This document shows, one piece after another, positions 57,098-64,000 of a DNA stretch of 64,000 nt. The DNA lies in NCBI GenBank assembly GCA_963978895.1, contig OZ022243.1, positions 8,128,043 through 8,192,042 of the forward strand, in the 5' to 3' direction. Numbering within the stretch: the stretch's first letter is position 1; every line of letters starts with the position of its first letter. The stretch is from Erpobdella octoculata (Eukaryota > Annelida > Clitellata > Hirudinida > Erpobdellidae). The notes below the pieces were generated by a model. That model was not told the DNA's origin. It did no database searches and was given only the letters and a program-made list of their open reading frames with translations. The position numbers and the translations under genes were made by a program.

Positions 57098-57180
57098 TAG
57101 AATCAATTATTTATTGTTTCAGTAATGAAAATCTAATACTAGGAGGTTGTACTTAAGTATAAAAATAATCTCCCTTTTTA

Positions 57181-57202
57181 GATTCTAGGACTATAGCACA
57201 TA
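57181..57202 (-). repeat. Inverted 22-bp copy of the MULE right end
   Basis: GATTCTAGGACTATAGCACA plus TA is the exact reverse complement of 57083-57104, 76 bp away. Its outside 9-mer CCCTTTTTA resembles the reverse complement of the left MULE flank. Confidence 0.85.
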
Positions 57203-57380
57203 AATAATTATATCTTACGTTTTTTACATTTTGTTGCTATACTTTTACATATGAATTGACTGAAGAACAATTCATATTTAAACGTGTTAACAATTGCAGC
57301 ATTTGTCTTGGGTGAAATTTTGGGTTATATAACAGCGTCACTCTTACCTACAAAGCAAGATATTACTTTTAAGCCGCCGC
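57203..57380. other. AT-rich spacer
   Basis: No feature was recognised. Confidence 0.4.
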
Positions 57381-57390
57381 GCGAAAACTT

Positions 57391-57534
57391 TTTTATTTAT
57401 TTATAATAGTTTATAGTCCTTTACACCAGGTGTTTTAAGACTGTATGTAGAAAGTACTTAAGTACTTCCTGTCGTGGATCAGAATTTGATCCTTTTTACT
57501 TTTCCCTCCTCCTTTATCCAGACTAAGTTGACTT
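57391..57534 (-). mobile_element. SINE-2 copy d
   Basis: It has the same tail and body as copies a-c: TATAATAGTTTATAGTCC, ACACCAGGTGTTTTAAGAC, GTGGATCAGAATTTGATCC. It lacks part of the GC-rich head. GCGAAAACTT (57381) and GCGGAAGCTT (57535) may be a diverged TSD. Confidence 0.8.
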
Positions 57535-57544
57535 GCGGAAGCTT

Positions 57545-57935
57545 CAAAAACTTTATATTTAAGCTATCACAATTCTTAAACGAATGGTGTCTTGTATGAA
57601 AACAAGTTAAGTGTTAATGACAGTTGTAGATAAAGTTTTCGTAGGTCCTAACATTTATTTAAAATCATTATTTTAAAAATAAATTATTTTTCAACACACT
57701 GTTTGCGTTGAACAGTGATGGCCTTATTTTTTGTTATTCCTAAATACCTTTGAATTTTTGTTTTTTAAATTGTTTCATGAATTGATTAATTAACTATTCT
57801 TAATATAAACGACATTGAGTTTGTTTAAAAAAAAACCTTGATATAAGAAGTAGAATGAAAAATTCCTGTTTATTGAAATAAATGATAACAAACATTAAAA
57901 ACATTTTTATTTTAAATTAGAAACTTAAATTAACA
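57545..57935. other. AT-rich DNA, no feature recognised
   Basis: Nothing coding or bounded was found. Confidence 0.4.
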
Positions 57936-57937
57936 AC

Positions 57938-58765
57938 CTTGAGAGTCAAGGGGAATCAATGATAGAGAAAAAAATTTTGAAATCCATCACAAAATGAGCG
58001 GAGCGGAGCGGGTCAGCGAGCGGGAACTATATATATATATCTAATGTTTGTCTCTTTCTCTCCCGTTTCCTTTCCCACTCCAGCTCGCTTTCCCGTTTTT
58101 GGTCGTTTTCCCACTGCCGGTCGCTTTCCCGCTCCCGGTCGCTTTCCAGCTGCCGGTCGCTTTCCCGCTGCCGGTCGCTTTCCCGCTCCCGGTCGTTTTC
58201 CCGTTCCCGGTCGCTGTCCCGTGCCCGCTCACGTTTGCTCTCCCATTCCCGCTCACGCTTGCTTTTCCGTTCCCGCTCGCTGTCCGTTCCGGGTCGCTTT
58301 CCCGTTTCTATAATTAACAAACTAACCCACAAACATTCATATATATATATATATAGTCTTAGCAAATATATTTTACGTTTCATAGGCTTAAAGAAGTTAT
58401 GAAAAAATGGAAAAAAGAAAATGAGCGTGAACGGGAACGGGAGAGCAGCCGTGACCGGGAATGGGAGAGCAAGCGTGAGCGGGAACGGGAAAGCGACCGG
58501 GAACGGGAAAGCGACCGGGAACGGAAAAGCGACCGGGAACGGGAAAGCAACTGGAACGGGAAAGCGACCGGGAAGGCGGAAAGCGACTGGAAGCGGGAGA
58601 GCAAGAGAGAAAATCGATAACAAAACTTCTGAGCGGGAAAGCGACCGGGAGCTGGAAAACGACCGAGAGCGGAAAAGCGACGAAAACGGGAAAGTGGGAA
58701 GGAAACGGGAGCGAGAGAGACAAACATTAGAAAAACCTCTAAAAACCCCGGGCAACCCCGAGTAT
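57938..58765 (+). mobile_element. Head-to-head Helitron composite
   Basis: It starts inside a Helitron leader (GAGAGTCAAGGGGAATCA, ATGAGCGGAGCGGAGCGGG, matching 830-925). Arm B follows in minus orientation (58041-58340, CCCGGTCGCTTTCCCG arrays to AACCCACAAACATTCATA), then (TA)n, then arm A in plus orientation (58358-58760: TAGTCTTAGCAAATATATTT, 18-bp GGGAACGGGAAAGCGACC units, GACAAACATTAG, CCTCTAAAAACCCCGGGCAA). The 3' end is damaged: it reads CCCCGAGTA where CGCCGGGTA...CTAG is expected. The same A/B junction occurs at 34.89-35.61 kb. No genes are present. Confidence 0.82.
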
Positions 58766-60600
58766 ATACGGTATTTTTAGCTTGTCGACCTCAATCTTTG
58801 ACAATGTTTTTATTAGTTTTGATAAATCTGACAAATTTTTTAATCGTTGCTGCTCTTATTAAAATATAGAAAAATGTAATTAATTTTTCTTTTATCAGTC
58901 AATGAAACAATAAATAAGAAAACCACAACTTATGATTTCCTCAACAGACTGATAAATTCAAACTACACTTTTTTATATATGAATGTCAGAAGGATATTAT
59001 TGAAACGGTCATACAACGTTTTAGAAAATAAATAATTTAGATTAAACACAGTATTTTGTTGAATTTAAAAACCACTAGCGTCTTCAAGAGCTGAGGGTAG
59101 GCGCCTATAAATGGTTGCTTCTGGTTGTTCTGTGAAATGGGCCCACGAGTTTGTTAAAGTGATTCGTGGCTTATAAATTTGAAGACTATCGCCACATTGT
59201 GAAACTTTATTTTAAATCCTGGCTTAGAAAACTATAATATGATTAAAGATAATAGCTTCTCTAAACGTACACTAACTGACAAGTACGTAAAGTTAGTTGG
59301 GAAATAATTGAAACAAACTTAAAACAGTTTTATTTCCACTAGATGTTTATTTTTATGAAATATCAAACAAACATATCATTTCATCATTTATATGAAACAA
59401 TTGAAGCCAATTTAGCACAGATTTATTTCCACTAAAACAAATGTGGAGATTTCTATAAAATATCTAGCAGATAAAACATTTCATCATTAATATTTTTCTA
59501 TTTCAAAATAGTTTATGTTACAAATATTAAAATTGTTTCTTTTGTTAATTGAAATGAATTTTATTGAGTTGAGCATATGGTAAACTAACAGAATAAACGA
59601 ATAAATAAAAAAACATGCTTAACAGCAAATGTCTGGTAACTGAACTTCTATCGAATTTCGTTTTCATAATCCTGGGTAACCCTATGTCGTCAACCCTTTA
59701 TAGCAACACATTCAGTTAACCTGGGGTGTCTTACACTTCAGGTTCAAACCTGATGACTTTAAGCGTTTTAAAATATTTTACAGAATATATCTAAACAAGG
59801 TGTGGTCATCGAAATAACAATGATAAAAGAATATATGAGTTAATTTAAGCATACGCGTTATACAAGTTGAATGTGTTTCGTTAACCATTGTCATTGGGAA
59901 AATATAAAATGACTTTGTTGAAAGATGGATCACGATAAATCATTAATTATCTATCACCAAACATAATTTTAGTTTTGATTTTGAGTTGCTAACTTGATGC
60001 TTATTTATTTAAGCATAACAATGTCGAAACTCAAAAGTGTTTGTTGAACAAAACTATTGAAACAAATTGTTTACAAAAGATTTTTTTTTAATTTAGTGAG
60101 TGGTGACTTTTTAACGTATATTAGTTAAACGTCATTATCATATTGATTTTTGAAAATATTGCATGATAATTTTTTTACGAACAAAAGCAAAGAAAGGCGA
60201 TAAGTAACGCTGTGAAAATATTTGTCAAAATCAGAATTAAAAAAATAATGTTAGCTGTAAGTTCTTCCATTGGTTACAGTTTAGGCTTTTTGTCTTTATA
60301 GGAATTTTTCTGTCCTTATTTAAACAGTTTCAGTGGTATTTTGCGTTTCTCTGTTTAAATTCTGCTTCTATACTTAATCGCACTCTGTTCACAAATTAAA
60401 AAAAAAAGGCAAACAAAAACGTACTAGCAGCACTTTGACATTTTGCGAAACTACACATTATTTCCTTTTGTAGCTTATTTACAAAAATGTTTGTTGTTTT
60501 ATTAAATTGAACCAACAAATATAAAACTGTCAAGAAAACTGACAGCATAGAAAAATAATCAGTTATATTGTATTGGCCTACAGACATCACACGTTTTAAA
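58766..60600. other. AT-rich DNA, no feature recognised
   Basis: No reading frame with a recognisable domain. No bounded repeat was found. Confidence 0.4.
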
Positions 60601-60627
60601 AGAAAACCAGTGTGTTGAAAAAAAAAT

Positions 60628-60760
60628 AAAATATAATATTATAATTATTAATATAATAATTATATTAATATTATTAATAATATAATAATAATAATATTAT
60701 ATAATTATTATTATTATTATATTAATATTATATTAATAATTATTATAATTATTATTCATA
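60628..60760. repeat. A/T-only island with palindromic ATT/AAT units
   Basis: About 130 bp almost without G or C, made of ATTATT/AATAAT and TATAATATTA strings, able to fold on itself extensively. Confidence 0.85.
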
Positions 60761-60765
60761 AAAAT

Positions 60766-60885
60766 AAAAAAAAACCGCTGCTAACAAGAGAGTTGTTTCA
60801 AATCTATTTTAAGCATACCAGGTTCTCGTAAACAGTGGTGTTTCTTCTTGGAATACACTGATTTTAAAGTTTCATTAATTTGTAA
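60766..60885 (+). repeat. Duplicated segment D1, copy 1
   Basis: From CCGCTGCTAACAAGAGAGTT to TTTCATTAATTTGTAA, 111 bp identical to 62121-62231, preceded by a run of nine A (eight in the other copy). No coding sense is apparent. Confidence 0.95.
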
Positions 60886-62112
60886 TGAATGTTTAATTAA
60901 TTTAGCGTCACTTGAAACATGTTTAATTAAACGTGGTAATTAAATATTTATTTTGAATAGAACAAAAACGTACTCCTTACTATAACACACATTTTGTTTA
61001 GTTTTGTGTTCTCAGTCATTTAATTTTTCAAACTTCAAAAAAGATAACAACAAGAAAATTAAAACCTCTAGTCAAATTTTAGCTTCATAAAAAGATTTAT
61101 TTTGTTAAAACCTGCTTTGTGGCTTAAAAAGCAGTAAAAATGACGAGACTGTTTAGTGATCAGTGCAGGTTTTGCACTAACAAGTATTTCCGCGGTAATT
61201 TGACTTCAGGGGTATACTTGGGCTGTGTGGACCCTTGAAATGAGTTGGGTACAATTTTTTAAGCGTATCATTTTTAAAGCTTTTTAGTGCGTTGAGTTAG
61301 GTCAGAAATTTATTTTTTTTTCATTGTGGGATGGGTTGAATAAGTGATGGATTGGGTTGAGTTGCCAAAAATGGACCCATGTCTACCTCTATTTAATTTG
61401 ATCTACTTATTTTTTAACCTCCATAAACACTTAGAATAGACAAATTACTTTTTTATCTTTTGCAGTTTTTCATGATGTCGTAATAACATATGTTTGTCTT
61501 TTAGTAACAAAAAATGAAGGCTTTGATTCTGTGCATAAGTCCATCGATTGGCGACTAAAGCCATGCAAAGAAGATTATTAAACTACACCAATGTTATTAT
61601 GTTAATAATCAATCGGGACTCAGTTTTATTTTGTTTTATAATTCTGTAAGCAAATTTTGTAAAATTAAGGTGTTACCTGTAGTTCTTGAATATTTTTATT
61701 TTGTTTTATAAGCAACTGCTGGTCCGCATGATTACTTTTGTAACACAGAGATCAATATTGAGTTTACATGAGAAAGAACAACGCTGCATTTTAACAATAC
61801 CATACTAATCATAGAAACAAGCAGTTAGAAGGACAAACACACCGATATTTTTAAATTCAAACATTTTAATAAAATCAACATTCAATTTTAATTTTTTTTA
61901 TCTGATTCGGACTTATTACTGATAGAGTTAAATAATTCGCGCTGTAGAATGATGTGCTAAAACAAAAAAACGCATTCGTCAGACCACAAGCTTACAACGT
62001 TTTGAAAGTGAGTGTGTATAATCATTAAACTTGCACAAGTCAGAGGTGTTTTAGTCGTAAAGCGGTTGATGCTGATAAAATTGATGACAGTAAAAGTGCT
62101 TAAAGTCATAAT
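60886..62112. other. AT-rich DNA, no feature recognised
   Basis: Nothing coding or bounded lies between the two D1 copies. Confidence 0.4.
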
Positions 62113-62231
62113 AAAAAAAACCGCTGCTAACAAGAGAGTTGTTTCAAATCTATTTTAAGCATACCAGGTTCTCGTAAACAGTGGTGTTTCTTCTTGGAAT
62201 ACACTGATTTTAAAGTTTCATTAATTTGTAA
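62113..62231 (+). repeat. Duplicated segment D1, copy 2
   Basis: Identical over 111 bp to copy 1 and immediately followed by a LINE 3' fragment, which copy 1 lacks. Confidence 0.95.
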
Positions 62232-62885
62232 CTTATCGCAGACCTCTGTTTCTGCTACAGATCTTTAAATGGAATGGTGGATTATAGCCTGGTTGGACAA
62301 TTTAAACGAGCAAGTTATGAAAAAAACAAGGGGCCATAGCTACAAACTGATGCCAGGTCAATATAGAACTGACGAGGCCAGGTTTTTCATAACTGGACGT
62401 GTGGTCTCAGCATGGAATTCTTTGCCTCAGGATGTTGTTGGATCATCAAACTACAGTCGGTTCAGAAGCTTGATAAATCAGATGGATTTATCTAAGTTTT
62501 CAAGACTTTGAATTTTTCATGAAGCATTAGCAGATCTGGATGTCACATGAACAGATTTTTGGAAATATTTAGAGGGAATTTGAAGATTGCGGTGGAAGTT
62601 TCAACTTCACGGCATTATGTATAAGCGTTAAGAACAACAATTTGTCAGGTTTAACGGTTCCATAAATGCAAAATTTAAATATTTACAAGATTTAATATCT
62701 TATTCAATATGTTATACGCGAGCATACCTTGCTATTGTATGTTTCTAACATTTTAACAATTTACGATTTGCAACTGAGTATGTGTACATATTTCGTTTAT
62801 TGGTTTTTTTTGTTTCGTTTGTACTGTCCGAATGGTATTAGAAGCCGATAGGCTCTTCTGTTTGAGAATAAATAAATGATTAAAA
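62232..62885 (+). pseudogene. LINE 3' end (RT C-terminus and tail)
   Basis: YRSLNGMVDYSLV in one frame, then after a frameshift near 62320 TRGHSYKLMPGQYRTDEARF, FITGRVVSAWNSLPQDVVGS and a stop at 62511. RGHSxKL...FFxxRVVxxWNSLP is the typical end of CR1/L2/RTE-like LINE ORF2. About 370 bp of 3' UTR follows, ending in AGAATAAATAAATGATTAAA, an ATAAATG-type tail of such elements. It is 5'-truncated and dead, and unrelated in sequence to LINE-A at 14 kb. Confidence 0.85.
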
Positions 62886-64000
62886 AATCAAAGTAATGAT
62901 TTTTACAATTACATTTAAAGAGGAACATACTAACGGGAGATTAAACGCATCTGAGCGGAGCAGATTAATGAACAACTGCAGATTCTGCAGGATTACCTAA
63001 AACAAGTAAACCAAAAATATAAAAATCTGTTCCATGCACAACGTTTTTATTCAGTGGAAACCTTTGGTTAAAATGTCGCTACTGTTTGCACAATAACGGT
63101 GTTTGAATGTTCATTTTAGTGCAAGCTAGTCCTAAATGTTTAAACAAGTGTTTTAGTTTGATTGATCTGTGTTTGCTGTAAAAATGTTTAATGTTTGTAA
63201 TATTGAAAAGAAACAATCTAATAATTGGCATTTCTGTTTTTTTTACAATATAGCAATAAAGAGACGTCTGAAAATACAAACTTTATTTTTTTACTCGTAA
63301 TCAGAGCAGCAAGTGTTGACAAAAATTTTTAAAATACAAGACTTCAACAAGACATATATTCATTTAAACAAAGTAATCCTTGTAGGAAATGTTTTATGTT
63401 TTATGTATACGACATTGTAACTTAAAATGTTGACACTGGTACCCATGATTTAATGATTTATTTTCTATGTGATACTTTTTAATGATACAGGCAGAGCTGC
63501 TATTGTTATGTTTCTGAATTATTTAACTATATTATGGTTGCGTGGCCTGACCTAAATTTCACCACAAATATATCTATGATTACAACAGACGCTTCCTTAC
63601 GGTTTACCTATGTTGTAATTAAATGACAACATCTCAGCAGGTAGTTGTCACACGTCGACTAAACGCGAGCTGTCACAAACACCGTATTTACGTACTTAAG
63701 CAGTTACTTCCATTTGTCATAAAGGTGTTTTTACTCTCATGTCTCTGCCGGCTTAACGTGTCTTTTAGATAGCTTAAAATGCACGTTTTATCCTACTGAA
63801 CAAACTGTATCGGTTTTTTTATGATGTGTTTTATCTCGTCATCCTATTTACGATACCTTGTAACACAAGCTATATTTTAATTATTTGGTCAAGTTTAGCG
63901 TTATTGTTCACCGGCTTTAATGTCCACTAAAAATATCGTTTACATCTCGACGATTTCTTCAAGTTTGCTCAGTTCCCTGTCATCAAATTGAGGCTATCTG
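62886..64000. other. AT-rich DNA, no feature recognised
   Basis: No gene or bounded repeat was recognised to the window end. The small minus-strand frame at 63079-63279 has no domain I know. Confidence 0.4.

Larger units (their letters stand above)
54820..57104 (+). mobile_element. Foldback-type MULE with FLYWCH transposase
   Basis: This 2,285-bp element starts GTATCCGGAC and ends GTCCTAGAATC. Each end is exactly ten 15-bp tandem units, inverted relative to each other (54826-54974 and 56948-57097). Between them lie a SINE-2 insertion (55180-55339) and a MULE transposase gene with only two frameshifts. The flanking 9-mers, CTAAAAGGG and AATTATTTA, do not match, so the original TSD is not visible. 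The termini match the small elements at 27.45 and 33.39 kb. The architecture recalls Drosophila FB/NOF, but carrying a FLYWCH gene between compact 15-bp arrays is not something I can match to a named family. Confidence 0.88.

Noticed and set aside
54826..57104. CRISPR-like arrays (15-bp repeats)
   Set aside because: Units are contiguous with no unique spacers, form inverted pairs at transposon ends, and the genome is eukaryotic.

Overview
The window is a very AT-rich stretch of animal nuclear DNA. Coding sequence appears only as retrotransposon and DNA-transposon genes or fragments. I found no host exon chain, rRNA, tRNA or prokaryotic operon. An invertebrate metazoan fits best, because the window combines Ty3-type LTR elements, piggyBac, Helitrons, a FLYWCH/MULE transposase, LINE tails and two SINE families. 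One 3' tail ending in a GACGTTAAAC-type motif followed by (CAA)n recalls some invertebrate SINE/LINE tails, but the phylum cannot be fixed from the sequence.

Layout. 0-12 kb: mostly unassigned AT-rich DNA, with a Helitron 5' end (739), a LINE tail (about 2.63-2.88 kb) and an old duplicated repeat (7.0 and 9.8 kb). 11.8-14.65 kb: a nested block of repeated LINE 3' ends with SINE-1 and SINE-2 insertions. 17.7-26.4 kb: three more SINE-1 copies, each with target-site duplications (TSDs), one carrying a 373-bp (CA)n tail. 27.4-34 kb: two foldback-type non-autonomous elements whose ends are 15-bp tandem arrays. 34.9-43.5 kb: a Helitron cluster, including a 1.8-kb copy sitting inside a TACA microsatellite. 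46.0-47.3 kb: a decayed piggyBac transposase. 49.4-54.67 kb: a young Ty3-type LTR retrotransposon with identical LTRs, on the minus strand. 54.8-57.1 kb: a MULE with a FLYWCH finger and transposase, bounded by ten 15-bp repeats at each end. 57.9-58.77 kb: a head-to-head Helitron composite. 62.2-62.9 kb: a LINE 3' end.

The most interesting system is the foldback-type MULE family. The 54.8-57.1 kb element carries the transposase. The elements at 27.4 and 33.4 kb lack coding capacity but share its terminal design: a left end GTAT(C/G)CGGAC, a right end GTCCTAGAATC, and inverted arrays of 15-bp units with a GGAC core. The 27.4-kb copy has a perfect 9-bp TSD, CAATTAAAG. Both small elements also carry a captured Helitron 3' end that seems to have been multiplied with them. 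This recalls Drosophila FB/NOF foldback elements. Whether this transposase moves these small elements is an inference.

All coordinates and repeat matches were read by eye from the sequence, without alignment software or database searches.
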